Origin: Colletes latitarsis
Taxonomy: Eukaryota > Arthropoda > Insecta > Hymenoptera > Colletidae
Assembly (NCBI RefSeq): GCF_051014445.1
Contig: NW_027488366.1
Location: forward strand, 15,394,001-15,458,000
Direction of reading: 5' to 3'
Length of the DNA: 64,000 bases
Made by a program: the position numbers and the translations under genes. The notes under the pieces were generated by a model, which had not been told where the DNA came from, ran no database searches, and saw nothing but the letters and a program-made list of their open reading frames with translations. Of the stretch, positions 1-11,963 are shown piece after piece (positions within the stretch are counted from its first letter, which is position 1; every line of letters starts with the position of its first letter).

Positions 1-1475
1 TTTCAGTGTGGTACCACATTACTACGTGATCCAATCCAGAAAAAGCCCAGGATCCGTTCAACAAGTATGTGAAGAATGCGAAAGTATGAGTCTGATGAGT
101 GAAAATCCCAGACCAAACCTAGACCTAACATGCGCTATCCTCAAAAATATTGATCGAAACCTGGTTTAATCGACTGTTTCAGTGTGGTACCACATTACTA
201 TGTGATCCAAACCAGAAAATAACACAGGATCTGTTCAACGAGTATGTGAAGAAAGCGAAAGTATGAGTCTGATGAGGGCTAATCCCAGACCTATCCCAGA
301 CCTAACTTGCGTTATCCTCTAAAATATTTATCCAGACCTGGTTTCATTGAATGTTTCAGTGTGGTACCACATTACTACGTGATCCGAACCAGAAAAAAAC
401 CCAGGATTTGATCAACGAGTATGTCAAGTGTGCGAAAGTATGAGTCTGATGAGGGCAAATCCCAGACCTATCCCAGACCTAACTTGCGATATCCTCTAAA
501 ATATTGATCGAAACCAGGTTTAATTGACTGTTTTATTGTGGTACCACACTACTACGGGATCAAAACCAGAAAAAACCCAGGATCTGTTCAACAAGTATGT
601 GAAGAACGCGAAAGTATGAGCCTGATGAGGGCAAATCCCAGACCTATCCCAGACCTAACTTGCGTTATCCTCCAAAATATTTATCAAGGCCAGATTCAAT
701 TGAATGTTTCAGTGTGGTACCACATTACTATGTGATCCAAAGCAGAAAAAACCCTCGATCAGGTCAACATGTATGTTAAAACTGCGAAAGTATGACCCTG
801 ATCAGGGCAAATCCCCGGCCTAACCTAGTCCTAACATGCGCTGTCCTCTAAAATATTGATGGAAACCAGGTTTAATTGACTGTTTCAGTGTTGTACTTCA
901 TTACTACGTGATCCACTCCAGAAAAAACCCAGGATCTGTTCAACGAGAATGTGAAGTGTGCGTAGGTATGAGTCTGATGAGTGAAAATCCCAGGCCTAAC
1001 CTAGACCTAACATGCGTTGTCCTCAAAAATAGTGATCGAAACCTGGTTTAATCGACTGTTTCAGTGTGGTACCACATTACTATGTGATCCAAACCAGAAA
1101 ATAACCCAGGATCTGTTCAACGAGTATGTGAAGTGTGCGAAAGTATGAGTCTGATGAGGGCAAATCCCAGACCTATCACAGACCTAACATGCGTTATCCT
1201 CTAAAATATTTATCAAGACCAGGTTTAATTGATTGTTTCAGTGTGGACCCACATTACTACGTGATCCAAACCAGAAAAAACCCAGGATCCGTTCAACAAG
1301 TATGTGAAGAATGCGAAAGTATGAGTCTGATGAGTGAAAATCCCAGGCCTAACCTAGACCTAACATGCGTTATCCTCAAAAATATTGATCGAAACCTGGT
1401 TTAATCGACTGTTTCAGTGTGGTACCACATTACTATGTGATCCAAACCAGAAAATAACCCAGGATCTGTTCAACG
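1..1475. repeat. Family A segment present three times (copies at 1, 3,879 and 6,347)
   Basis: The first ~1,475 bp reappears at 3,879-5,353 (offset 3,878, 22 monomers) and at about 6,347-7,821 (offset 6,346, 36 monomers). Shared rare variants include TTTTATTGTGGTACCAC with CACTACTACGGGATC at 531-558, and GTGTTGTACTTCATTAC at 887-903. The match between the first and third copies continues to about 1,675, equivalent to 8,021, which is where family A stops. The third copy therefore abuts the A/B border. Confidence 0.8.
461..482 (+). repeat. 11-bp tandem subrepeat inside the monomer (example)
   Basis: Two adjacent 11-mers, CCCAGACCTAT and CCCAGACCTAA, differ only at the last base. The same doubling occurs in most A monomers, often as CCCAGACCTAA-CCTAGACCTAA, and in weaker form in B as CCCAGACCTAA-CCGAGACATAA. 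It suggests that the ancestral monomer grew partly by short internal duplication. Confidence 0.8.
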
Positions 1476-3004
1476 AGTATGTGAAGTGTGCGAAAGTATG
1501 AGTCTGATGAGGGCAAGTCCCAGACCTATCCCAGACCTAACACGCGTTATCCTCTAAAATATTTATCAAGACCAGGTTTAATTGATTGTTTCAGTGTGGA
1601 CCCACATAACTACGTGATCCAAACCAGAAAAAACCCAGGATCCGTTCAACAAGTATGTGAAGAATGCGAATGTATGAGTCTGATCAGTGAAAATCTCAGG
1701 CCTTACCTAGACCTAACTTGCGTTGTCCTCTAAAATATTGATGGAAACCAGGTTTCATTGACTGTTTCAGTGTGGTACTACATTACTACGTGATGCAATC
1801 CAGAAAAAGCTCAGGATCTAGCCATCAAGTATGAGAAATATGCGAAAGAATGAGCCTGATGAGAGCAAATCCCAGACCTATCCCAGACCTAACTTGCGTT
1901 ATCCTCCAAAATATTTATCAAGGCCAGGTTCAATTGAATGTTTCAGTGTGGTACCACATTACTATGTGATCCAAACCAGAAAATAATGCAGGATCTGTTC
2001 AACGAGTATGTGAAGTGTGCGAAAGTGTGAGTCTGATGAGGGCAAATCCCAGACCTATCACGGACCTAACATGCGTTATCCTCTAAAATATTTATCAAGA
2101 CCAGGTTTAATTGATTGTTTCAGTGTGGACCCACATTACTACGTGAACCAAACCAGAAAAAACCTAGGATCCGTTCAACAAGTATGTGAAAAACGCGAAA
2201 GTATGAGCCTGATGAGGGCAAATCCCAGACCTGTCCCAGACCTAACTTGCGTTATCCTCTAAAATATTGATCGAAGCCAAGTTTAATCGACTGTTTCAGT
2301 GTGGAACCACATTACTACGTGATCCAAGCCAGAAAAAAACCCAGGATCTTGTCAACGAGTATGTGAAGTGTGCGAAAGTATGAGTCTGATGAGGGATAAT
2401 CCCAGACCTATCCCAGACCTAACTTGCGTTATCCTCTAAAATAGTGATCGAAACCAGGTTTAATTGACTGTTTTAGTTGTGGTACCACTTTACTACGTGA
2501 TCCAAAGCAGAAAAAACCCTCGATCAGGTCAACATGCATGTTAAAACTGCGAAAGTATGACCCTGATGAGGGCAAATCCCAGGCCTAACCTAGACCTAAC
2601 ATGCGTTATCTTCTAAAATATTGAGCGAAACCAGGTTTAATTGACTGTTTCAGTGTGGTACCACATTACTACGTGATCCAATCCAGAAATATCCCAGGAT
2701 CTAGCCATGAAGTATGAGAAATATGCGAAAGTATGAGCCTGATGAGAGCAAATCCTAGACCTAACCCAGACCTAACATGGGTTGTCCTCTAAAATATTTA
2801 TCAAGACCAGGTTTAATTGATTGTTTCAGTGTGGCCCCACATTACTACGTGATCGAAACCAGAAAAACCCAGGATCCGTTCAACAAGTATGTGAAGAATG
2901 CGAAAGTATGTGTCTGATGAGTGAAAATCCCAGGCCTAACCTAGACCTAACATGCTTTATCCTCAAGAATATTGATCCAAACAAGGTTTAATGGACTGTT
3001 TCAA

Positions 3005-6000
3005 TGTGGTACCACTTTACTACGTGATCCAAAGCAGAAAAAACCCTCGATCACGTCAACATGTATGTTAAAACTGCGAAAGTATGACCCTGATAAGGCA
3101 AATCCCAGGCCTAACCTAGGCCTAACATGCGTTATCTTCTAAAATATTGAGCGAAACCAGGTTTAATTGACTGTTTCAGTGTAGTACCACATTACTACGT
3201 GATCCAATCCAGAAATAGCCCAGGATCTAGCCATGAAGTATGACAAATATGCGAAAGTATGAGCCTGATGGGGGCAAATCCTAGACCTAACCCAGACCTA
3301 ACATACGTTGTCCTCTAAAATATTTATCAAGACCAGGTTTAATTGATTGTTTCAGTGTGGTCCCACATTACTACGTGATCCAAACCAGAAAGAACCCAGG
3401 ATCCGTTCAACAAGTATGTGAAGAATGCGAAAGTGTGAGTCTGATGAGTGAAAATCTCGGGGCTAACCTAGACCTAACATGCGTTATCCTCTAAAATATT
3501 GATGCAAACCAGGTTTAATGGACTGTCTCAGTGTGGTACCACTTTACTACGTGATCCAAAGCAGAAATAGCCCAGGATCCAGCCATGAAGTATGAGAAAT
3601 ATGAGAAAGTATGAGCCTGATGAGGGCAAATCCTAGACCTGACCTAGACCTAACATGCGTTATCCTCAATAATACTGATCGAAACCAGGTTTAATCGACT
3701 GTTTCAGTGTGTTACCACATTACTACGTGATCCAAACCAGAAAAAAACCCAGGATCTGTTCAACGAGTATGTGAAGTGTGCGAAAGTATGGGTCTGATGA
3801 GGGCTAATCCCAGACCTACCCCAGACCTAACTTGCGTTATCCTCTAAAATATTTATCCAGACCAGGTTTCATTGAATGTTTCAGTGTGGTACCACATTAC
3901 TACGTGATCCAATCCAGAAAAAACCCAGGATCCGTTCAACAAGTATGTGAAGAATGCGAGAGTATGAGTCTGATGAGTGAAAATCCCAGACCAAACCTAG
4001 ACCTAACATGCGTTATCCTCAAAAATATTGATCGAAACCTGGTTTAATCGACTGTTTCAGTGTGGTACCACATTACTATGTGATACAAACCAGAAAATAA
4101 CACAGGATCTGTTCAACGAGTATGTGAAGAAAGCGAAAGTATGAGTCTGATGAGGGCTAATCCCAGACCTATCCCAGACCTAACTTGCGTTATCCTCTAA
4201 AATATTTATCCAGACCTGGTTTCATTGAATGTTTCAGTGTGGTACCACATTACTACGTGAACCAAACCAGAAAAAAACCCAGGATTTGATCAACGAGTAT
4301 GTCAAGTGTGCAAAAGTATGAGTCTGATGAGGGCAAATCCCAGACCTATCCCAGACCTAACTTGCGATATCCTCTAAAATATTGATCGAAACCAGGTTTA
4401 ATTGACTGTTTTATTGTGGTACCACACTACTACGGGATCAAAACCAGAAAAAACCCAGGATCTGTTCAACAAGTATGTGAAGGACGCGAAAGTATGAGCC
4501 TGATGGGGGCAAATCCCAGACCTATCCCAGACCTAACTTGCGTTATCCTCCAAAATATTTATCAAGGCCAGGTTCAATTGAATGTTTCAGTGTGGTACCA
4601 CATTACTATGTGATCCAAAGCAGAAAAAACCCTCGATCAGGTCAACATGTATGTTAAAACTGCGAAAGTATGACCCTGATCAGGGCAAATCCCCGGCCTA
4701 ACCTAGTCCTGACATGCGCTGTCCTCTAAAATATTGATGGAAACCAGGTTTAATTGACTGTTTCAGTGTTGTACTTCATTACTACGTGATCCACTCCAGA
4801 AAAAACCCAGGATCTGTTCAACGAGAATGTGAAGTGTGCGTAGGTATGAGTCTGATGAGTGAAAATCCCAGGCCTAACCTAGACCTAACATGCGTTGTCC
4901 TCAAAAATAGTGATCGAAACCTGGTTTAATCGACTGTTTCAGTGTGGTACCACATTACTATGTGATCCAAACCAGAAAATAACCCAGGATCTGTTCAACG
5001 AGTATGTGAAGTGTGCGAAAGTATGAGTCTGATGAGGGCAAATCCCAGACCTATCACAGACCTAACATGCGTTATCCTCTAAGATATTTATCAAGACCAG
5101 GTTTAATTGATTGTTTCAGTGTGGACCCACATTACTACGTGATCCAAACCAGAAAAAACCCAGGATCCGTTCAACAAGTATGTGAAGAATGCGAAAGTAT
5201 GAGTCTGATGAGTGAAAATCCCAGGCCTAACCTAGACCTAACATGCGTTATCCTCAAAAATATTGATCGAAACCTGGTTTAATCGACTGTTTCAGTGTGG
5301 TACCACATTACTATGTGATCCAAACCAGAAAATAACCCAGGATCTGTTCAACGAGAATGTGAAGTGTGCGTAGGTATGAGTCTGATGAGTGAAAATCCCA
5401 GACCAATCCCAGACTTAACTTGCGTTATCCTCTAAAATATTGATCGAAACCAGGTTTAATCGACTGTTTCAGTGTGGTACCACTTTACTACGTGATCCAA
5501 AGCAGAAAAAACCCTCGATCACGTCAACATGTATGTTAAAACTGCGAAAGTATGACCCTGATAAGGCAAATCCCAGGCCTAACCTAGGCCTAACATGCGT
5601 TATCTTCTAAAATATTGAGCGAAACCAGGTTTAATTGACTGTTTCAGTGTAGTACCACATTACTACGTGATCCAATCCAGAAATAGCCCAGGATCTAGCC
5701 ATGAAGTATGACAAATATGCGAAAGTATGACCCTGATGGGGGCAAATCCTAGACCTAACCCAGACCTAACATACGTTGTCCTCTAAAATATTTATCAAGA
5801 CCAGGTTTAATTGATTGTTTCAGTGTGGTCCCACATTACTACGTGATCCAAACCAGAAAGAACCCAGGATCCGTTCAACAAGTATGTGAAGAATGCGAAA
5901 GTGTGAGTCTGATGAGTGAAAATCTCGGGGCTAACCTAGACCTAACATGCGTTATCCTCTAAAATATTGATGCAAACCAGGTTTAATGGACTGTCTCAGT

Positions 6001-7823
6001 GTGGTACCACTTTACTACGTGATCCAAAGCAGAAATAGCCCAGGATCCAGCCATGAAGTATGAGAAATATGAGAAAGTATGAGCCTGATGAGGGCAAATC
6101 CTAGACCTGACCTAGACCTAACATGCGTTATCCTCAATAATACTGATCGAAACCAGGTTTAATCGACTGTTTCAGTGTGTTACCACATTACTACGTGATC
6201 CAAACCAGAAAAAAACCCAGGATCTGTTCAACGAGTATGTGAAGTGTGCGAAAGTATGGGTCTGATGAGGGCTAATCCCAGACCTACCCCAGACCTAACT
6301 TGCGATATCCTCTAAAATATTTATCCAGACCAGGTTTCATTGAATGTTTCAGTGTGGTACCACATTACTACGTGATCCAATCCAGAAAAAACCCAGGATC
6401 CGTTCAACAAGTATGTGAAGAATGCGAAAGTATGAGTCTGATGAGTGAAAATCCCAGACCAAACCTAGACCTAACATGCGTTATCCTCAAAAATATTGAT
6501 CGAAACCTGGTTTAATCGACTGTTTCAGTGTGGTACCACATTACTATGTGATCCAAACCAGAAAATAACACAGGATCTGTTCAACGAGTATGTGAAGAAA
6601 GCGAAAGTATGAGTCTGATGAGGGCTAATCCCAGACCTATCCCAGACCTAACTTGCGTTATCCTCTAAAATATTTATCCAGACCTGGTTTCATTGAATGT
6701 TTCAGTGTGGTACCACATTACTACGTGATCCAAACCAGAAAAAAACCCAGGATTTGATCAACGAGTATGTCAAGTGTGCAAAAGTATGAGTCTGATGAGG
6801 GCAAATCCCAGACCTATCCCAGACCTAACTTGCGATATCCTCTAAAATATTGATCGAAACCAGGTTTAATTGACTGTTTTATTGTGGTACCACACTACTA
6901 CGGGATCAAAACCAGAAAAAACCCAGGATCTGTTCAACAAGTATGTGAAGGACGCGAAAGTATGAGCCTGATGGGGGCAAATCCCAGACCTATCCCAGAC
7001 CTAACTTGCGTTATCCTCCAAAATATTTATCAAGGCCAGGTTCAATTGAATGTTTCAGTGTGGTACCACATTACTATGTGATCCAAAGCAGAAAAAACCC
7101 TCGATCAGGTCAACATGTATGTTAAAACTGCGAAAGTATGACCCTGATCAGGGCAAATCCCCGGCCTAACCTAGTCCTAACATGCGCTGTCCTCTAAAAT
7201 ATTGATGGAAACCAGGTTTAATTGACTGTTTCAGTGTTGTACTTCATTACTACGTGATCCACTCCAGAAAAAACCCAGGATCTGTTCAACGAGAATGTGA
7301 AGTGTGCGTAGGTATGAGTCTGATGAGTGAAAATCCCAGGCCTAACCTAGACCTAACATGCGTTGTCCTCAAAAATAGTGATCGAAACCTGGTTTAATCG
7401 ACTGTTTCAGTGTGGTACCACATTACTATGTGATCCAAACCAGAAAATAACCCAGGATCTGTTCAACGAGTATGTGAAGTGTGCGAAAGTATGAGTCTGA
7501 TGAGGGCAAATCCCAGACCTATCACAGACCTAACATGCGTTATCCTCTAAGATATTTATCAAGACCAGGTTTAATTGATTGTTTCAGTGTGGACCCACAT
7601 TACTACGTGATCCAAACCAGAAAAAACCCAGGATCCGTTCAACAAGTATGTGAAGAATGCGAAAGTATGAGTCTGATGAGTGAAAATCCCAGGCCTAACC
7701 TAGACCTAACATGCGTTATCCTCAAAAATATTGATCGAAACCTGGTTTAATCAACTGTTTCAGTGTGGTACCACATTACTATGTGATCCAAACCAGAAAA
7801 TAACCCAGGATCTGTTCAACGAG
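3005..7823. repeat. 14-mer higher-order repeat, about two copies (2,468-bp period)
   Basis: About 3,005-5,355 recurs at about 5,473-7,823 with a constant offset of 2,468 bp, which is 14 monomers of 176.3 bp. Unusual shared variants include CTCGATCACGTCAAC (3,049 and 5,517), GTAGTACCAC (3,180 and 5,648) and AATCTCGGGGCTAACC (3,451 and 5,919). Differences are single scattered bases, for example GAGCCTGATGG against GACCCTGATGG, so identity is very high by eye. This is a recent tandem duplication of a 14-monomer unit. Exact limits are uncertain by tens of bases because flanking monomers are similar. Confidence 0.85.
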
Positions 7824-8010
7824 TATGTGAAGTGTGCGAAAGTATGAGTCTGATGTGGGCAAATCCCAGACCTATCCCAGACCTAACACGCGTTATCCTC
7901 TAAAATATTTATCAACACCAGGTTTAATTGATTGTTTCAGTGTGGACCCACATAACTACGTGATCTAAACCAGAAAAAACCCAGGATCCGTTCAACAAGT
8001 ATGTGAAGAA

Positions 8011-8027
8011 TGCGAAAGTATGAGCAA
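8011..8027. other. A-to-B family junction (hybrid monomer)
   Basis: The monomer begins as family A (GGATCCGTTCAACAAG then TATGTGAAGAATGCGAAAG) and continues from about 8,025 as family B type B2 (CAAGATGATTGCAAATACC). The switch lies in or next to the shared stretch TGCGAAAGTATGAG and keeps the monomer register. In-register homologous exchange between families is the simplest explanation. Confidence 0.85.
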
Positions 8028-8330
8028 GATGATTGCAAATACCAGAACTAACCCAGACATAGCCAGCGTTATCCTCTAAAACACTAATCGGAACCAGCTT
8101 TTATTGACTGTTTCAGTGAGGTACCTCATTACTACGTGGTACAAACTAGAAAAAACCCAGCATCTGGCCAACAAGTATGCGAAAACAGCGAAAGTATGAG
8201 CAAGATGATTGCAAATACCAGAACTAACCCAGACATAGCCAGCGTTATCCACTAAAATACTATTCGGAACCAGCTTCTATTGACTGTTTCAGTGTAGTAC
8301 CACATTACTACGTGATACAAACCAGAAAAA

Positions 8331-8345
8331 GGCCAGGATCTGGCC
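8331..8345. other. Inverted repeat GGCCAG-GAT-CTGGCC (example)
   Basis: Six-base arms GGCCAG and CTGGCC flank GAT in many B1 monomers that read AAAAAGGCCAGGATCTGGCC. Other B monomers read GCCCAGGATCTGGCC, which leaves four-base arms. Family A has GTTCAAC or AGCCATG on the right and lacks the symmetry. This is a second dyad within the B monomer, about 40 bp after the GGTACC palindrome. Function is unknown. Confidence 0.7.
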
Positions 8346-8644
8346 AACAAGTATGCGAGAAATGCGAAGGTACGAGCCAGATGAGGGCAAATCCCAGACC
8401 TAACCAAGACAAAACCGGCGTTATCCTCTAAAATATTAATCGCAACCAGGTTTAATTGACTGTTTCGGTGTGGAACCTCATTACTACGGGATCCAAACCA
8501 GAAAAAACCCAGGATGTTGCCAACAAATATGCGAAAAACGCGAAAGTATGAGCCAGATGATTGCGAATACCAGAACTAACCCAGACATAACCAGCGTTAT
8601 CCTCTAAAACACTAATCGGAACCAGCTTTTATTGACCGTTTCAG

Positions 8645-8656
8645 TGAGGTACCTCA
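8645..8656. other. Compensated palindrome TGAGGTACCTCA (example)
   Basis: This 12-mer is a perfect palindrome at the position that reads TGTGGTACCACA in B1. It differs at positions 3 and 10, which pair with each other, so the symmetry survives two substitutions. The variant recurs in a recognisable monomer type (GACCGTTTCAGTGAGG then TACGTGGTCC), for example near 10,405, 11,460, 13,925, 16,390, 18,680 and 40,120. Here the next two monomers also carry palindromes, at 8,821 and 8,997, so the site occurs at 176-bp spacing. Confidence 0.85.
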
Positions 8657-8704
8657 TTACTACGTGGTCCAAACCAGAAAAAACCCAGGATCTGGCCAAC
8701 AAGT

Positions 8705-8722
8705 ATGCGAAAAATGCGAAAG
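8705..8722 (+). repeat. 9-bp tandem subrepeat ATGCGAAAA/ATGCGAAAG (example)
   Basis: Two adjacent 9-mers differ only in the last base. The doubling recurs in most B1 monomers (AAGTATGCGAAAAATGCG). B2 has AATATGCGAAAAACGCG, and A2 has TATGAGAAATATGCG. The shared GCGAAAGTA element is one place where hybrid monomers switch type. Confidence 0.75.
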
Positions 8723-9348
8723 TACGGGCCAGATGAGGGCCAATCCCAGACCTAACCGAGACATAACCAGCGTTGTCCTCTAAAATACTATTCGGAACTA
8801 GCTTCTATTGACTGTTTCAGTGTGGTACCACATTACTACGTGATCCAAACCAGAAAAAGCCCAGGATCTGGTCAACAAGTATGCGAAAAATGCGAAAGTA
8901 CGGGCCAGATGAGGGCCAATCCCAGACCTAACCGAGACATAACCAGCGTTGTCCTCTAAAATACTATTCGGATCTAGCTTCTATTGACTGCTTCAGTGTG
9001 GTACCACATTACTACGTGATACAAACCAGAAAAAGCCCAGGATCTGGCCAACAAGTATGCGAAAAATGCGAAAGTACGAGCCAGATGAGGGCAAATCCCA
9101 GACCTAACCAAGACATAACCGGCGTTATCCTCTAAAATATTAATCGCAACCAGGTTTAATTGACTGTTTCGGTGTGGAACCTAATTACTACGGGATCCAA
9201 ACCAGAAAAAACCCAGGATCTTCCCAACAAATATGAGAAAAACGCGAAAGTATGAGCCAGATGATTGCAAATACCAGAACTAACCCAGACATAGCCAGCG
9301 TTATCCTCTAAAATACTATTCGGAACCAGCTTCTATTGACTGTTTCAG

Positions 9349-10064
9349 TGTGGTACCACATTACTACGTGATACAAACCAGAATAAGGCCAGGATATGGC
9401 CAACAAGTATGCGAAAAATGCGCAGGTACGAGCCTGATGAGGGCAAATCCCGGATCTAACCGAGATATAACCGGCGTTATCCTCTAACATATTAATCGAA
9501 ACCAGGTTTAATTGGCTGTTTCGGTGTGGAACGTCATTATTACGGGATCCAAACCAGAAAAAACCCAGCATCTGGCCAACAAATATGCGAAAAACGCGAA
9601 AGTATGGGCCAGGTGATTGCAAATACCAGAACTAACCCAGACATAGCCAGCGTTATCCTCTAAAATACTATTCGGAACCAGCTTCTATTGACTGTTTCAG
9701 TGTGGTACCACATAACTACGTGATCCAAATCAGCAAAAAGCCTAGGATCTGGCCAACAAGAATGCCAAAATGCGAAAGTACGGGCCAGATGAGGGCAAAT
9801 CCCAGACCTAACCGAGATATAACCGGCGTTATCCTCTAAAATATTAATCGCAACCAGGTTTAATTGACTGTTTCGGTGTGGAACTTCATTACTACGGGAT
9901 CCCAACCAGAAAAAACCCAGGATCTGGCCAATAAATATGCGAAAAACGCGAAAGTATGGGCCAGATGATTGCAAATACCAGAACTAACCCAGACATAGCC
10001 AGCGTAATCCTCTAAAATACTATTCGGAACCAGCTTCTATTGACTGTTTCAGTGTGGTACCACA
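9349..10064. repeat. B1-B2 dimer tract, 352-bp period (example)
   Basis: The 12-bp palindrome TGTGGTACCACA lies at 9,349-9,360, 9,701-9,712 and 10,053-10,064, exactly 352 bp apart. The intervening monomers (around 9,525 and 9,877) carry non-palindromic TGTGGAACGTCA or TGTGGAACTTCA at the same position. Each dimer joins one B1 and one B2 monomer. Similar dimer tracts occur around 12.0-12.7, 17.2-18.5, 20.4-21.1, 22.0-23.1, 26.0-26.8 and 40.6-41.1 kb. Confidence 0.9.
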
Positions 10065-10569
10065 TTACTACGTGATCCAAATCAGCAAAAAGCCTAGGAT
10101 CTGGCCAACAAGAATGCAAAAATGCGAAACTACGGGCCAGGTGAGGGCAAATCCCAGACCTAACCGAGACATAACCAGCGTTATCCTCTAAAATATTAAT
10201 CGCAACCAGGTTTAATTGACTGTTTCGGTGTAATACCGCATTACTACGGGATCCTAACCAGAAAAAACCCAGCATCTGGCAAACAAGTATGCGAAAAAAG
10301 CGAAAGTATGAGCCAGATGATTGCGAATACCAGAACTAACCCAGACATAACCAGCGTTATCCTCTAAAACACTAATCGGAACCAGCTTTTATTGACCGTT
10401 TCAGTGAGGTACCTCATTACTACGTGGTCCAAACCAGAAAAAACCCAGGATCTGGCCAACAAGTATGCGAAAAATGCGAAAGTACGGGCCAGATGAGGGC
10501 CAATCCCAGACCTAACCGAGACATAACCAGCGTTGTCCTCTAAAATACTATTCGGAACTAGCTTCCATT

Positions 10570-11963
10570 GACTGTTTCAGTGTGGTACCACATTACTACG
10601 TGATCCAAACCAGAAAAAGCCCAGGATCTGGCCAACAAGTATGCGAAAAATGCGAAAGTACGGGCCAGATGAGGGCCAATCCCAGACCTCACCGAGACAT
10701 AACCAGCGTTGTCCTTTAAAATACTATTCGGAACTAGCTTCTATTGACTGTTTCAGTGTGGTACCACATTACTACGTGATACAAACCAGAAAAAGCCCAG
10801 GATCTGGCCAACAAGTATGCGAAAAATGCGAAAGTACGAACCAGATGAGGGCAAATCCCAGACCTAACCAAGACATAACCGGCGTTATCCTCTAAAATAT
10901 TAATCGCAACCAGGTTTAATTGACTGTTTCGGTGTGGAACCTCATTACTACGGGATCCAAACCAGAAAAAACCCAGGATCTTGCCAACAAATATGCGAAA
11001 AACGCGAAAGTATGGGCCAGATGATTGCAAATACCAGAACTAACCCAGACATAGCCAGCGTTATCCTCTAAAATACTATTCGGAACCAGCTTCTATTGAC
11101 TGTTTCAGTGTGGTACTACATAACTACGTGATCCAAATCAGCAAAAAGCCTAGGATCTGGCCAACAAGAATGCAAAAATGCGAAAGTACGGGCCAGATGA
11201 GGGCAAATCCCAGACCTAACCGAGACATAACCGGCGTTATCCTCTAAAATATTAATCGCAACCAGGTTTAATTGACTGTTTCGGTGTGGAGCCTCATTAC
11301 TACGGGATCCTAACCAGAAAAAACCCAGGATCTGGCCAATAAATATGCGAAAAACGCGAAAGTATGGGCCAGATGATTGCAAATACCAGAACTAACCCAG
11401 ACATAGCCAGCGTTATCCTCTAAAATACTATTCGGAACCAGCTTTTATTGACCGTTTCAGTGAGGTACCTCATTACTACGTGGTCCAAACCAGAAAAAAC
11501 CCAGGATCTGGCCAACAAGTATGCGAAAAATGCGAAAGTACGGGCCAGATGAGGGCCAATCCCAGACCTAACCGAGACATAACCAGCGTTGTCCTCTAAA
11601 ATACTATTCGGAACTAGCTTCCATTGACTGTTTCAGTGTGGTACCTCATTACTACGTGGTCCAAACCAGAAAAAACCCAGGATCTGGCCAACAAGTATGC
11701 GAAAAATGCGAAAGTACAGGCCAGATGAGGGCCAATCCCAGACCTAACCGTGACATAACCAGCGTTGTCCTCTAAAATACTATTCGGAACTAGCTTCCAT
11801 TGACTGTTTCAGTGTGGTACCACATTACTACGTGATCCAAACCAGAAAAAGCCCAGGATCTGGCCAACAAGTATGCGAAAAATGCGAAAGTACGGGCCAG
11901 ATGAGGGCCAATCCCAGACCTAACCGAGACATAACCAGCGTTGTCCTCTAAAATACTATTCGG
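10570..11963. repeat. 8-mer block, copy 1 (second copy at 15,500-16,893)
   Basis: About 1,394 bp recurs at about 15,500-16,893 with an offset of 4,930 bp (28 monomers). Shared rare variants include CCCAGACCTCACCGAG (10,681 and 15,611), GTCCTTTAAAATAC, and GTACAGGCCAGATGAGG (11,714 and 16,644). Flanking monomers differ on both sides, so the copy is a discrete segmental duplication rather than one period of a long uniform array. Confidence 0.78.

Larger units (their letters stand above)
1..8020. repeat. Family A satellite block, left
   Basis: About 45 monomers of family A. Three A subtypes are distinguishable by the stretch after CCAGAAA: A1 has CCCAGGATCTGTTCAAC or GGATCCGTTCAAC; A2 has TAGCCCAGGATCTAGCCATG; A3 has CCCTCGATCAGGTCAACATG. 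All share GAGTCTGATGAG or GAGCCTGATGAG and the doubled 11-mer CCCAGACCTAT/CCCAGACCTAA. The subtypes are mixed without a simple two-monomer alternation. The block ends in a hybrid monomer at about 8,011-8,027, where family B begins. No gene is visible. Confidence 0.93.

Noticed and set aside
461..482. CCCAGACCTAA doublets as degenerate telomere repeats
   Set aside because: There are only two units per monomer and they do not match CCCTAA or CCCTAAA arrays, so they are better explained as an internal duplication.
538..735. Forward open frames of 60-90 codons in family A
   Set aside because: They follow the monomer period, end at different points according to subtype, and show no codon-like pattern of variation. 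Treated as chance frames in satellite DNA.
8461..8500. CENP-B box in B2 monomers (TTTCGGTGTGGAACC followed by TACGGGATCC)
   Set aside because: TTCG and CGGG elements are present but at the wrong spacing, and the required central A is not in place. No match to the mammalian CENP-B box was seen in any consensus type.
9308..9622. Repeated reverse-strand open frame of about 104 codons, seen in many B dimers (for example 9,308-9,622, 17,230-17,544, 28,846-29,160)
   Set aside because: It recurs because the DNA repeats. The frame spans most of one 352-bp dimer, 176 is not a multiple of three, and copies are cut short by single-base changes such as the A-run contraction at 22,408. No recognised domain or plausible start context. 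Not called as a gene.
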